The notes under the pieces: generated by a model
What the model was told of the DNA's origin: nothing
The model's input: the letters and a program-made list of their open reading frames with translations, nothing else
Databases searched by the model: none
Shown here: positions 19,968 to 29,695 of the stretch, in pieces
How positions within the stretch are numbered: position 1 is the first letter of the stretch
How the letters are laid out: each line of letters begins with the position of its first letter
DNA from: Rivihabitans pingtungensis
Lineage (GTDB): Bacteria; Pseudomonadota; Gammaproteobacteria; Burkholderiales; Aquaspirillaceae
NCBI RefSeq assembly: GCF_003201855.1
Contig: NZ_QJKI01000019.1
Location: forward strand, 1-64,000
Length of the DNA: 64,000 nucleotides
Reading direction: 5' to 3'
Translations under genes and position numbers: made by a program

Positions 19968-21005
19968 TTACTTGGCGGCCCAGGCGTTGAAGCGCTCTTC
20001 CAGCTCTTCGCCGTGGTCAACCCAGAACTGCACATTGATGCCCAGCGCGCCATTCAGGTTGGCCGGGGCGGTCGGCAGGGTCGGCAGCACCTTCGGGTCG
20101 ATCATGCCGACGGCGGACTTGTTGGTCGGGCCGTAAGCGATCTTGTGCGAGTAGGTCTTTTGGTTTTCCGGCTTGCTGGCGAACTGCACGAACTTCAGCG
20201 CCTGCTCTTTGTTCGGCGAACCCTTCGGAATCACCCAGGAGTCGATATCCCAAATCGAGCCGTTCCAGACGATCTTCAGGTTTTTGCCTTCTTTCTGGGC
20301 GGCGTCGATGCGGCCGTTATAGGCCGAGCTCATCACCACATCGCCAGAAGCCAGGAATTGCGGCGGCTGAGCGCCGGCTTCCCACCATTGGATGTTGGCC
20401 TTGAGTTGATCCAGTTTCTTGAAGGCGCGATCCACACCGGCCTTGGTGCCCAGCACCTTGTACACATCGGCCGGCTTCACGCCGTCAGCCAACAGTGCGA
20501 ATTCCAGGGTGTACTTGGCGCCCTTGCGCAGGCCGCGCTTGCCCGGGAATTTCTTGACGTCCCAGAAATCCGCCCAGCTGGTCGGGCCGGTTTTCAGCTT
20601 GTCGGCGTTGTAGGCGATGGCGGTGGACCACACAAAAATACCCACGCCGCATTCCGACACGGTGCCCGGCAGGAAAGCCGCCTTGCCGCCGATCAGTTTC
20701 GGGTCGATTTTTTCGTAAACGCCTTCTTCACATCCGCGCAGCACTTCCGGGGATTCCACTTCCACCACGTCCCAGGTCACCTTGCCGGCTTCGACCATGG
20801 CTTTGACCTTGGCCACTTCGCCGTTGTAGTCCACGCCCACCACTTTCTGGCCGGTGGCTTTTTCAAACGGCTGGTAGAAGGCCGCCACTTGGGCTTCCTT
20901 GTTGGCGCCGCCAAACGACACCACGGTCAGATCGCGCGCGACGGCCTGGCCGGCGAACACACTGGCGACGGCTGCCACAGCAGCCAGCTGGATCATCTTT
21001 TTCAT
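19968..21005 (-). CDS. potD: Periplasmic polyamine-type substrate-binding protein
   Basis: A 345-residue binding protein with a clear Sec signal (MKKMIQLAAVAAVASVFAGQAVA) and mature start RDLTVVSFGGANKEAQ, typical of the PotD/PotF/SBP family 1 (COG0687). It delivers a polyamine or related cation to the two permeases. GAGGAG lies before the ATG. The SFGG-type N-terminus is also found in binding proteins with other substrates, so spermidine is not certain. Confidence 0.83.
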   Translation of the reverse strand: MKKMIQLAAVAAVASVFAGQAVARDLTVVSFGGANKEAQVAAFYQPFEKATGQKVVGVDYNGEVAKVKAMVEAGKVTWDVVEVESPEVLRGCEEGVYEKIDPKLIGGKAAFLPGTVSECGVGIFVWSTAIAYNADKLKTGPTSWADFWDVKKFPGKRGLRKGAKYTLEFALLADGVKPADVYKVLGTKAGVDRAFKKLDQLKANIQWWEAGAQPPQFLASGDVVMSSAYNGRIDAAQKEGKNLKIVWNGSIWDIDSWVIPKGSPNKEQALKFVQFASKPENQKTYSHKIAYGPTNKSAVGMIDPKVLPTLPTAPANLNGALGINVQFWVDHGEELEERFNAWAAK

Positions 21006-21103
21006 GCGGTTCTCTCCTCTTGAGGGACAGTAGGGGTGCTACGTTGCTTAGGGGATACAACAGTGCTGCATGCTTTAACCATCGCCCGTTGCCGGGTTCA
21101 GGT

Positions 21104-21221
21104 TCAGCGTCGTTCAGCAAACCCAGCGAAGCGATCCTGGCTAGGCGTGCGGCCGCAGACAGTACGGGTAGTACGGCCAGGCCGCGCAACAACGCCAGGA
21201 GGGTTTGGTGAGCGGCGCTTA
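21104..21221. repeat. Palindromic MITE-like repeat, copy R1
   Basis: A ~118-bp dyad element of the family described under R8. It lies between potA and the binding-protein gene, inside the transporter operon. Its right end ...GGCGC-TTA gives the potA stop codon (21219-21221). Inner stem is GCGGCC/GGCCGC. The left flank is decayed (TCA rather than TTA). Confidence 0.85.
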
Positions 21222-22328
21222 GGCGGCTAGCGGGTCGAGCGCGCGCAAATCCTCAGCCCGCCAGCCAATGCTCAGGCGATTGCCCACTTGCCAGGCCGGG
21301 TCAACCTCCGGCACCGGCACCTTGACCATAAAGCCGCTGTTGCCGGCAAAGTCCAGGCGCAGGCGCAGGTGGTCGCCCAGATAAATGAATTCAGCGATGG
21401 TGGCGTCAAAGCGGTTGGCGCAGCCTACCGCGCGCTCACCCAGCATCACCCGCTCAGGGCGGATGGACAGCGTGGTCGGCTGGCCGGCCTGGCGCACGCA
21501 CACCGCGCGGGCCGAGACACTGCCGCCGCCAGTCAGGCGCGCCTGGCAGAAATCGCCGTCCACATGTTCGATGGTGCCGGAAATGGCGTTGCTCTCGCCG
21601 ATAAAGCCCGCGACAAAGCTGTTGACCGGCGCTTCGTACAGCGTTTCCGCCGGGTCGATCTGCTGGATTTCGCCCTTGTCGAACACCGCCACGCGGTCAG
21701 ACATGGTCAGCGCTTCGGATTGGTCGTGGGTGACGTACACCACGGTGACGCCGAGGTTTTCGTGAATGTGCTTGATTTCCAGCTGCATATGCTCGCGCAG
21801 CTGTTTATCCAGCGCGCCCAGCGGTTCGTCCATCAGCACCAGCTGCGGCTCGAACACCAGCGCCCGCGCCAGCGCCACGCGCTGCTGCTGGCCGCCGGAC
21901 ATCTGGCCGGGGTAGCGGTTGGCGAATTTATCCAGCTTGACCATGCCCAGCGCGCGCTTGACCTTGGCGTCCACTTCGGCGGCGGGCAGCTTGCGGATTT
22001 TCAGCGGGTAGGCCAGGTTTTCGCCTACCGTCATGTGCGGGAACAAGGCATAGTTCTGGAACACCATGCCGATATTGCGCTTGTGCGGCGGCACGCGGTT
22101 AAGCAGCTTGCCATCCAGACGGATTTCGCCGGCGGTGGGGGTTTCAAAACCCGCCAGCATCATCAGGCAGGTGGTCTTGCCCGAGCCGGACGGCCCCAGC
22201 AGAGTGAGGAACTCGCCACGACGGATGTCGAGGTCGAGGTGTTTCACGATGAGGTTTTCGCCATCGTAGCTTTTTTGCACGCCACGAAAGCTCACCAGCA
22301 CATCGGTATCAGGGGAGGCAACGGACAC
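21219..22328 (-). CDS. potA: Polyamine-type ABC transporter ATP-binding protein
   Basis: A 369-residue ATPase with Walker [12 protein letters not shown]-loop [13 protein letters not shown], signature [15 protein letters not shown], Walker [14 protein letters not shown]-loop VTHDQSEA and a C-terminal TOBE domain (~280-360), as in PotA. GTG start with AGGAG nine bases upstream. It is the first gene of the operon and its TAA stop coincides with the terminus of repeat R1, which separates it from the binding-protein gene. Confidence 0.88.
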   Translation of the reverse strand: MSVASPDTDVLVSFRGVQKSYDGENLIVKHLDLDIRRGEFLTLLGPSGSGKTTCLMMLAGFETPTAGEIRLDGKLLNRVPPHKRNIGMVFQNYALFPHMTVGENLAYPLKIRKLPAAEVDAKVKRALGMVKLDKFANRYPGQMSGGQQQRVALARALVFEPQLVLMDEPLGALDKQLREHMQLEIKHIHENLGVTVVYVTHDQSEALTMSDRVAVFDKGEIQQIDPAETLYEAPVNSFVAGFIGESNAISGTIEHVDGDFCQARLTGGGSVSARAVCVRQAGQPTTLSIRPERVMLGERAVGCANRFDATIAEFIYLGDHLRLRLDFAGNSGFMVKVPVPEVDPAWQVGNRLSIGWRAEDLRALDPLAA

Positions 22329-23037
22329 TGAAATGATCTCCTCTTAGGGGCTGCCACTGTTCCGCAATGCGGAATCGAATTCTATTTTTGTGAGGCAAGA
22401 TTACGGGGATGCGCTTTTGCTTGTAAAGCATTTTGCGTCATGCCAGCGGCACTCGCCGCAGAAAATCCGCCTGCATCCTGCCCGGTCACCCAGGTCACTG
22501 ACACCATGACAAGGGTGCTGCCTTAACGGCCAGACTTAGAGCGAGAAGCATGCCAGAAAACCGCGAGTGTTTAATAAATTTATCAAAACGCTGATCCATT
22601 AAACACTCATCCGGGGCAAACACCCCACTGGAGTCGGCAAAAATACCGAGAAAACCCATAGGAATGCGCGCTTTTTGTGCGGTTTTGCACTTGTTTGGTG
22701 CATATTTAATGAACCAGTGTTCATAAAGCGTTGAATTAATCGAACACCCAGATGTTGCATGCACACAACACATTGTCGATTTTCAATAAAATGTTGCATA
22801 GCAACATTGACGTTAACTCGAACGCATGATTCACCTTGCCGGCTGCATGGCCGCCCAAGTGAGGTGTTTAAAAGATTAAGCACACGGTCGTGTTCATCTG
22901 ACATGTCACTTGCGACACAGGCCACGACAAACTGTTATCGTGTATCCATTCCGGGTTTTTCCTTCGTCTTTCCGCTGGTCTGACCTGTCGGCAACGGGCG
23001 GGCGTATCGGGCAGGTGAACCAGATGCTCTTATAGAT
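22329..23037. other. AT-richer intergenic region with operator-like palindromes
   Basis: No credible gene in this region or on to 23406. Visible structures are GAGTGTTTAAT (22565-22575) repeated inverted as ATTAAACACTC (22598-22608), and AATGTTGC-ATA-GCAACATT (22790-22808), with a related TGTTG...CAACA at ~22753-22770. They lie between the start of potA and the DUF493-lipB-lipA operon and may be regulator sites for either. Confidence 0.45.
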
Positions 23038-23149
23038 ATGCGCCGCTCACAAAAATCAGCGCAGCGATCCTGACTGGGCGGGCGGCCGCAGACAGTACAA
23101 GTGGTACGGCAAGGTTGCGCAACAACGCCAAGGGAGGCGCAACGCTAAC
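23038..23149. repeat. Palindromic MITE-like repeat, copy R2 (decayed right end)
   Basis: Same family as R8. The left arm is CGCCGCTCACAAAAATC; the right arm is degraded to AGGGAGGCGCAACGCTAACC. The inner stem GCGGCC/GGTTGC is held by G-T wobbles. Not adjacent to a stop codon. Confidence 0.75.
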
Positions 23150-23406
23150 CACCTATATAATGTTGCTGGCTGAATGTGCCGATGCCGCTGTGTGGTGTCG
23201 CAGACCAGGGCTTCAGTGGCTGTTTGTGGCCGGGGTGTTGCCTGGAACTTTCCTGCTTGCCTGGCAGGGTGCTGGCCTAGATGGGCCGGCGCTTTCCCAA
23301 CACAACATTTCGCGTTCAATATTGAAATTTTTGCCTATTGGGCGCATCTTCCCGGTTTGAACAACCGCACCGCCACCGTATGGCGGATTTGGCGCCGAGG
23401 CTCACC

Positions 23407-23682
23407 ATGACCCAAACCCCCGATACCCCCCCGCTGCTGGAATTTCCCTGTCGTTTCCCGATCAAGATCATGGGCGCGGCGCATCCTGAATTCACCCGCA
23501 CCGTGCTGGAAGTCACCCGCATTCACGCCCCGGATTTTGAAGAAGTCGATCTGGTGGTGCGCGAAAGCAGCGGCGGCAATTATCTGGCGGCCACCATCAC
23601 CGTGCGCGCCACCTCGCGCGAGCAGCTGGACGATTTGTATCGCGCTTTCAGCGGCCACCCCATGGTCAAGATGGTGTTGTAA
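23407..23682 (+). CDS. ybeD: DUF493 family protein (YbeD-like)
   Basis: A 91-residue protein (E. coli YbeD is 87) with LLEFPCRFPIKIMGAAHPEF near the N-terminus, an ACT-like ferredoxin fold. In many proteobacteria it precedes lipB, as here (21 bp). It may modulate lipoate metabolism, but its biochemical role is not established. Start is the ATG at 23407 after GAGG. Confidence 0.88.
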   Translation: MTQTPDTPPLLEFPCRFPIKIMGAAHPEFTRTVLEVTRIHAPDFEEVDLVVRESSGGNYLAATITVRATSREQLDDLYRAFSGHPMVKMVL

Positions 23683-23703
23683 CCTCACCCTGCGAGCCGT
23701 CCT

Positions 23704-24309
23704 ATGCTGATCAAACACCTGGGCATGGTGGATTACGAGCCCACCTGGCGCGCCATGCAGGCGTTTACCGACGCCCGCGATGAACACACCCCAGACGAAC
23801 TATGGCTGGTGCAACACCCGCCGGTGTACACCCTGGGCCTGGCCGGCAAGCCCGAGCATCTGCTGTGCGCCACCGATATTCCGCTGGTGAAAACCGACCG
23901 GGGCGGCCAGATCACCTACCACGGCCCCGGCCAGCTGGTGGTGTATATGATGATCGACTTCAAGCGCCTGGGGCTGGGCGTGCGCGAGCTGGTGCGCCAT
24001 ATTGAACAAGCGGTGATTGATTTGCTGGCCGAATTTGGCATTACCGGCAATGGCGATGTCGATGCGCCCGGCGTGTATGTGGACGGCGCCAAGATCGCCT
24101 CGCTGGGCCTGCGCATCCGCAACCACGCCACCTATCACGGCCTGAGCCTGAATGTGGACATGGACCTCACCCCGTTCAGCTGGATCAACCCGTGCGGCTA
24201 CAGCGGCCTGCGCGTCACCCAATTGCGCGAGCTGGGCGTGACACTGGATGTCAACGCCGTGGCCGAGCGCCTGCTGCCGCATCTGCGCGCGCAACTGGCG
24301 GCGCATTAA
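23704..24309 (+). CDS. lipB: Octanoyl-ACP:protein N-octanoyltransferase
   Basis: A 201-residue LipB that moves octanoate from ACP to lipoyl-domain lysines. Conserved blocks are [19 protein letters not shown], the catalytic lysine region [17 protein letters not shown] and the catalytic cysteine in [13 protein letters not shown]. It lies between the DUF493 gene and lipA in one operon. Confidence 0.95.
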   Translation: MLIKHLGMVDYEPTWRAMQAFTDARDEHTPDELWLVQHPPVYTLGLAGKPEHLLCATDIPLVKTDRGGQITYHGPGQLVVYMMIDFKRLGLGVRELVRHIEQAVIDLLAEFGITGNGDVDAPGVYVDGAKIASLGLRIRNHATYHGLSLNVDMDLTPFSWINPCGYSGLRVTQLRELGVTLDVNAVAERLLPHLRAQLAAH

Positions 24310-24334
24310 CGCGCCCGCCCCCACTGGAGACAAC

Positions 24335-25288
24335 ATGAAAACCGACAACACACAAGGCGTGAAGCTCAAGGGCGAAGCCAAAACCGCGCGCATTCCCATC
24401 AAAGTGGTGCAGCTGGACGAACGGCTGAAAAAACCAGAATGGATTCGCGTCAAATCCCCGTCTGGCGCGCGCTTTCATGAAATCAAAGACATCCTGCGCC
24501 AGCAAAAGCTGCACACCGTCTGCGAAGAAGCCAGCTGCCCGAACATCGGCGAATGCTTTGGCAGCGGCACCGCCACCTTTATGATCATGGGCGACATCTG
24601 CACCCGCCGCTGCCCGTTCTGCGACGTAGGCCACGGCCGCCCCAATCCGCTGGACCCGAACGAGCCGCGCCACCTGGCGGAAACCGTGGCCGCGCTGCGC
24701 CTGAAATACGTGGTGATCACCAGCGTGGACCGCGACGACCTGCGCGATGGCGGCGCCGGCCACTTTGCCGATTGCATCCGCGAAGTGCGCGCCCTGTCGC
24801 CAGACACCAAGATCGAAGTGCTGGTGCCGGATTTTCGCGGTCGGCTGGACATCGCCCTGGACATCCTCAGCGAAACCCGCCCGGACGTGATGAACCACAA
24901 CCTGGAAACCGCGCCGCGCCTGTACAAGCAAGCCCGCCCCGGCGCTGATTACCAGCACTCGCTGGAGCTGCTGAAAGCCTACAAGGCGCGCAACCCGGAC
25001 GTGGCCACCAAATCCGGCATCATGGTTGGCCTGGGCGAAACCGACGAAGAAGTCTACGAAGTGATGCGCGATATGCGCGCCCACGACATCGACATGATCA
25101 CCATCGGCCAATACCTGCAACCGACCACCACCGGCCACCTGCCGGTGCTGCGCTACGTGCACCCGGACGTGTTCAAGCAGTTTGAAACCGAAGCCTACGC
25201 CATGGGCTTCCGCCACGCGGCAGTGGGCGCCCTGGTGCGCTCGTCTTACCACGCCGATCAGCAGGCGCATCAGGCGGCGGCGGTGTAA
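24335..25288 (+). CDS. lipA: Lipoyl synthase (radical SAM)
   Basis: A 317-residue enzyme inserting two sulfurs into octanoyl groups on E2 domains. Both clusters are visible: the auxiliary [4Fe-4S] ligands C63, C68, C74 ([12 protein letters not shown]) and the radical-SAM motif C89-x3-C93-x2-C96 (CTRRCPFC). The C-terminal serine ligand is in [12 protein letters not shown] precedes the ATG at 24335, 25 bp after lipB. Two hairpins, the second with a U-tract, follow the stop. Confidence 0.96.
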   Translation: MKTDNTQGVKLKGEAKTARIPIKVVQLDERLKKPEWIRVKSPSGARFHEIKDILRQQKLHTVCEEASCPNIGECFGSGTATFMIMGDICTRRCPFCDVGHGRPNPLDPNEPRHLAETVAALRLKYVVITSVDRDDLRDGGAGHFADCIREVRALSPDTKIEVLVPDFRGRLDIALDILSETRPDVMNHNLETAPRLYKQARPGADYQHSLELLKAYKARNPDVATKSGIMVGLGETDEEVYEVMRDMRAHDIDMITIGQYLQPTTTGHLPVLRYVHPDVFKQFETEAYAMGFRHAAVGALVRSSYHADQQAHQAAAV

Positions 25289-25321
25289 ACAACACCCAAA
25301 AAAATCCTTTGGGTGTGATCA

Positions 25322-25352
25322 GGGGCGAGTGCAAGGCTCGCCCCTTTTCTTG
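25322..25352 (+). terminator. Intrinsic terminator after lipA
   Basis: GGGGCGAG-7-CTCGCCCC followed by TTTTCTT. A second hairpin, ACACCCAAA/TTTGGGTGT (25292-25316), lies just upstream, so lipA ends with two hairpins in a row. Confidence 0.85.
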
Positions 25353-25452
25353 TCTTCGCTCACGACACCCCGCACCGCGATCCCGGCCAGACGTGCCGCT
25401 GCAGACAATACAGGCCGTACGGCAAGCCTGGCGTGTGGTGAGCGGCGCTAGC
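25353..25452. repeat. Palindromic MITE-like repeat, copy R3 (shortened)
   Basis: Same family as R8, ~100 bp. The right end ...GGTGAGCGGCGCTAG is intact but the AACAACGCC segment of the right arm is deleted. It lies between lipA and the NUDIX gene, about 20 bp beyond the NUDIX stop. Confidence 0.7.
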
Positions 25453-25472
25453 CGTAGCCCACGCCTTGACCC

Positions 25473-26069
25473 TCAGCGACTCAAGGCCGCCTGCAACAGC
25501 CGCAGCATGGCCGCCGTCGCCCCCCAGATAAAACGCTCCTGATGGGTGAGCGACAGATACTGTCCGCGTCGGCCGTCTTGTTCGTAGTCGTGGCGCACAT
25601 AATTGCCGGCGTCCAGCGCCAGCGACAGCGGCAGTTCAAAAATCTCCGCCACCTCGCCCGCCTGTGGATGCAAATCCAGCGGTGGCGCAATCAGCCCAAC
25701 CACGGGCGTCACCAAAAAACCCGTCACCGTCACATACTCGGGCAGTTCACCCACCACTTGCACCTGTTGCGGCGCCAGGCCGATTTCTTCGTGCGCCTCG
25801 CGCAGCGCCGCCGCGCGTGGGCTGGGGTCGTCTGGCTCCAGCTTGCCGCCGGGGAAGCTGATCTGCCCGGCATGGTGGCGCAGGCCGCTTTCCCGACGGG
25901 TAAGCACAATGCCAGGGCTTTCTGGTCGCCAGACCAGCGGAATCAGCACGGCGGCCGGACGGGTGAGGTTGGGTTGGCGGTGTGGCACATCGCCAGGGCG
26001 TTCGGCCAGTGGGTGGGCAAGGCGGGTCAGCAACCAGTCGTGGGCGGCGTCGATATGGGTGGGCAGCAT
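25473..26069 (-). CDS. nudL: NUDIX hydrolase, CoA pyrophosphatase-like
   Basis: About 198 residues. The NUDIX box is GGKLEPDDPSPRAAALREAHEEIGL (Gx5Ex7REUXEEXGU). Upstream, RPAAVLIPL...LTRRESGLRHHAGQISFPGG matches the CoA-pyrophosphatase (UPF0035) signature, so the likely reaction is hydrolysis of CoA or CoA esters to 4'-phosphopantetheine and 3',5'-ADP. Start is uncertain: ATG 26069 gives normal length but no good ribosome site; a longer form from 26159 is possible. Confidence 0.85.
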   Translation of the reverse strand: MLPTHIDAAHDWLLTRLAHPLAERPGDVPHRQPNLTRPAAVLIPLVWRPESPGIVLTRRESGLRHHAGQISFPGGKLEPDDPSPRAAALREAHEEIGLAPQQVQVVGELPEYVTVTGFLVTPVVGLIAPPLDLHPQAGEVAEIFELPLSLALDAGNYVRHDYEQDGRRGQYLSLTHQERFIWGATAAMLRLLQAALSR

Positions 26070-26299
26070 GGGTTCGGGCGGTGGGCAACAAACAGATGAT
26101 CCAGCTTTCAGTGTAACGTGTTTGCCAGGCGGCCGGTGCGGGTATTTGATTTGCATCAAAGGTGGCCAGGTGCAGGCAGGTAGAATCCCGTAGTTTTACT
26201 TAGCTGGCTTACATATGGGCTATAGTGTAGCTATTGTCAGCCATGCTTTTTCTTCACTGTGATGCCTGATTTCACCTTGTCTGCCATGGGGGCCGCCTC

Positions 26300-29200
26300 T
26301 TGAGCAATTCGATCGCCCCATCTCGGCCGCTTGCCAAGTTGTTCACTGCGCTGTTTATCTGGTTGCCATCGTCCTGGGCCTCTGTGCTGGTGCTGGGCCT
26401 GGGCGTGGCTGTCAGCATGGTGGCCGGTGATCTGGATGCCGAGCGGCAAGCCAGCGAAGAACGCGGCCGCGTGCTCAACGAACTGGCGCTGGCGCGCGCG
26501 CGGGTAGAAGGCGCCCTGAAAGCCACGTTTAACTCCACCGATGGCCTGGTGCACCTGATCTCACTGCGTGGCGGCATCGACCCTGGCTTATTTGCCGACA
26601 TGGCCAGGCTGGCGATTGGCAAAAACCCGCATGTGCGCAATATCACCGCCGCCCCGGATGACACGGTGACCATGGTCTATCCACGTACTGGCAACGAGCG
26701 GGTGCTGGGCTTTCGTTTTGCCGACAACCCCGAGCAATTGAGCACGGTGACCCTGGCGCGCGAGCGCCACCACGCCATCCTGGCCGGGCCGGTGGAACTG
26801 GTGCAAGGCGGCCGCGCGCTGATTCAGCGCACACCCGTGTTTACCCTGACTGGCCGCGAGGTGCATTACTGGGGCACGGTGTCGATTGTCGCCCATATCG
26901 ACGGCCTGCTGCGCACCAGCGACTCGCCGGCCATCCGCCTGGCCATTCGCGGCAAGGATGCGCTGGGCGCGCATGGTGAGATGGTGGATGGCGATGCCAG
27001 CGTGTTTGCCAGCCAGCCGCTGCTGATGGATATCGAAGTGCCTGGCGGCAGCTGGCAACTGGCTGCCGTGCCGCAACACGGCTGGCAGACACATCCGCTG
27101 TATGATTCGTTTTATTTTCATTTGGGCCTGGCCATCAGCGTGCTGCTGGCGCTGCTGGCTGGCGCACGCGCTGAATATGGCCGCCAACTGCGCGACCACA
27201 ACCGCGTGCTGCAAAACGAAATGCACGAACGCCGTCGGGTAGAAGCCGCGCTGCGCGAAGAAGAAGAGCGCTTTCGCCGCTTATTTGATTCCTCGCCCGA
27301 TCCGGCCTGGATTCTGGAAGGCCCGCGCTTTGTCAAATGCAACCCGGCTGCCCTGAGCGTGTTTGGCTACGATGCCGCCGACAGTGCGGTGTTCAGCCAC
27401 CCGGCGCGCCTGTCGCCGGAATACCAACCCGACGGCCGCGCCTCGTATACCGCCGCCGAGGCGATGATGGCCATGGCGCGCGCGCGCGGCAGCCATCGCT
27501 TTGAATGGCTGCACCTGCGCAGTGATGGCTCGCCGTTTTATGCCGAAGTCACCCTCACCGCCATGGTGATGCGCGGCGCTTCGCTGCTGCACGCCGTGGT
27601 GCGCGACATCTCTGCCCGCAAGGAAGCCGAGCAAGCACTGTTTGCCAACCGCAACCTGCTGCAAACCCTGATCGAAAGTGCTGGCACGGTGATTTATGTG
27701 TTTGACACCGATGGCCGGCTCAAACTGTGCAACCCGCAGTTTGAAACCCTGTGCGGCCGCGCGCGCGAAGCCATGCTGGGCCTGCGCCGCGAGGCGTTTT
27801 TGCCACTGGCCATTGCCGGCGAACACGCCGCCAACGACCAGCAAGTGATGCTCAGCGGTGCCCAGCGTGAATTTGAAGAACATATGGTGTTGGACGGCCA
27901 ACCTCGCGTCTTTCTCAGTATCAAACGCCCCCTGCTGGAAAACGGCGTGGTAACCGGCGTGGTGGGGATTTCCACCGACATCACCGAGCGCAAGGCCGCC
28001 GAAGAAGCCCTGCGCCTGTACGCCAATATCTTTGAGCAAACCAACGAGGCGATTCTGGTCACCGACCGGGACAACTGCATCGTGCGGGTGAACCCGGCGC
28101 TGGAACACATCACCGGCTACCGCTTTGACGAGCTGCGCGGGCGCAACCCCAGCATGCTGGCCTCGGGCAACACCCCTGGTCATGTCTACCACGAGCTATG
28201 GCAGGCGTTGCACACGCATGGCCACTGGCAGGGCGAGCTGTGGGACAGACGCAAGGACGGCGCGGTATACCCCAAGTGGACCAATATTTCCGTGCTGCGC
28301 AATGCCCACGGCGAAATCACCCATTATCTGGGCCTGTTTACCGACATCACCGAGCGCAAGCACGCCGAAGCGCGCATCGAGCACCTGGCCCACCACGACA
28401 AACTCACCGGCCTATTTAACCGCCACAGCCTGCAAGAGCGCCTGGGCCAGGCGCTGGCCAGCGCCACCTACGCCAACACCCGGCTGGCCGTGCTGTTTAT
28501 CGACCTGGACCGCTTCAAGATCATCAACGACACCCTGGGTCACCACATCGGCGACCAGCTGCTGGTGGAAGTCGCCAACCGCCTGCGCCAGGTGGGCCAC
28601 GCCAATGACATCGTCGCCCGCCTGGGTGGGGACGAATTTGTTGTGGTGCTGGCCAGCGACGAATCCGCCCGCGAGGCCCTGCCCATCGCCTGCCAGATGC
28701 TGGCCGCGCTGGGCGCCCCCTATTTGCTGGACGGCAACCAACTGCACTCCACCCCCAGCATCGGCATCAGCGTCTACCCCGACGACGGCGACAGCGTGGA
28801 CGCCCTGATGAAAGCCGCCGACACCGCCATGTATCACGCCAAGGCGCAGGGGCGAAACAATGTGCAGTTTTTTACCGCCGAAATGAACGCCGCCGCCGCC
28901 GAGCGCATGGAGCTGGAGCGCGACCTGCACCACGCCATCGCCCACCAGCAACTGGATGTCCACTACCAGCCGCAAGTGCAAGCCGCCAGCGGCCGGGTGT
29001 GCGGCGTGGAAGCCCTGCTGCGCTGGCCCCACCCCACCCGTGGCCAAGTCTCGCCGCTGAAATTCATCCCGATTGCCGAAGAATCCGGCCTGATCGAAGC
29101 CCTGGGCGCCTGGGTGCTGCGCCAGGCTTGCCAGCAAGTGGCGCACTGGAAATCCATCGGCATCCACGGCGTGCGCATGGCGGTGAATTTATCCGCCCAC

Positions 29201-29695
29201 CAACTGCGCTCGCGCCAATTGGTGGACACCGTGCGTGAAGCCATGCACGCCCACGGCGTGCAAGCCGGCGAACTGGAGCTGGAAATCACCGAGTCCGCGG
29301 TGATGAAAGACCCGCAAGCCGCCATCGACACCCTGCAACAACTGCGCGACCTGGGCGTACACTTGGCCATCGACGACTTTGGCACCGGTTACTCCTCCCT
29401 GGCCTACCTGAAACTGCTGCCGGTAGACGTGCTGAAAATCGACCGCTCTTTTGTCAAAGACATCGAAACCGACCGCAACGACGCCGCCATCTGCGCCTCC
29501 ATCCTCGCCCTGGCCAAAAGCCTGGGCCTGAAAGTGGTGGCCGAAGGCGTAGAAACCGCCGCCCAGCGGGATTTTCTGGACAGCCACGGCTGCGATTATC
29601 TGCAAGGCTACTTCTTCGCCAAACCCCAACCGGCAGCACTGTGCGCCGAACAATGGCGGCAAGCCCCAGCCCTGCCCGCCCCGGTCAACCCATAG
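26300..29695 (+). CDS. Membrane GGDEF/EAL protein with CHASE-like sensor and three PAS domains
   Basis: A 1131-residue c-di-GMP enzyme. Order: TM1 (~22-45), periplasmic CHASE-like sensor (~50-265), TM2 (~270-292), coiled coil, PAS1 (~318-450), PAS2 (~450-575), PAS3 (~575-700), GGDEF (~705-865; LGGDEFVVVLA intact) and EAL (~875-1120; VEALLRW, DDFGTGYSSL and EGVET intact). Both catalytic signatures look competent, so it may make and degrade c-di-GMP. The only start available after an in-frame TGA at 26267 is TTG 26300. It meets the SIR2-TPR gene tail to tail with an 11-bp overlap. Confidence 0.92.
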   Translation: MSNSIAPSRPLAKLFTALFIWLPSSWASVLVLGLGVAVSMVAGDLDAERQASEERGRVLNELALARARVEGALKATFNSTDGLVHLISLRGGIDPGLFADMARLAIGKNPHVRNITAAPDDTVTMVYPRTGNERVLGFRFADNPEQLSTVTLARERHHAILAGPVELVQGGRALIQRTPVFTLTGREVHYWGTVSIVAHIDGLLRTSDSPAIRLAIRGKDALGAHGEMVDGDASVFASQPLLMDIEVPGGSWQLAAVPQHGWQTHPLYDSFYFHLGLAISVLLALLAGARAEYGRQLRDHNRVLQNEMHERRRVEAALREEEERFRRLFDSSPDPAWILEGPRFVKCNPAALSVFGYDAADSAVFSHPARLSPEYQPDGRASYTAAEAMMAMARARGSHRFEWLHLRSDGSPFYAEVTLTAMVMRGASLLHAVVRDISARKEAEQALFANRNLLQTLIESAGTVIYVFDTDGRLKLCNPQFETLCGRAREAMLGLRREAFLPLAIAGEHAANDQQVMLSGAQREFEEHMVLDGQPRVFLSIKRPLLENGVVTGVVGISTDITERKAAEEALRLYANIFEQTNEAILVTDRDNCIVRVNPALEHITGYRFDELRGRNPSMLASGNTPGHVYHELWQALHTHGHWQGELWDRRKDGAVYPKWTNISVLRNAHGEITHYLGLFTDITERKHAEARIEHLAHHDKLTGLFNRHSLQERLGQALASATYANTRLAVLFIDLDRFKIINDTLGHHIGDQLLVEVANRLRQVGHANDIVARLGGDEFVVVLASDESAREALPIACQMLAALGAPYLLDGNQLHSTPSIGISVYPDDGDSVDALMKAADTAMYHAKAQGRNNVQFFTAEMNAAAAERMELERDLHHAIAHQQLDVHYQPQVQAASGRVCGVEALLRWPHPTRGQVSPLKFIPIAEESGLIEALGAWVLRQACQQVAHWKSIGIHGVRMAVNLSAHQLRSRQLVDTVREAMHAHGVQAGELELEITESAVMKDPQAAIDTLQQLRDLGVHLAIDDFGTGYSSLAYLKLLPVDVLKIDRSFVKDIETDRNDAAICASILALAKSLGLKVVAEGVETAAQRDFLDSHGCDYLQGYFFAKPQPAALCAEQWRQAPALPAPVNP

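Noticed and set aside
22495..22925. Two overlapping small minus-strand frames in the gene-free region before lipB
   Set aside because: No ribosome site, no family resemblance, and they run through palindromic DNA.
25473..26159. Longer NUDIX start at 26159
   Set aside because: The extra 30 residues have no family similarity; kept only as an alternative.
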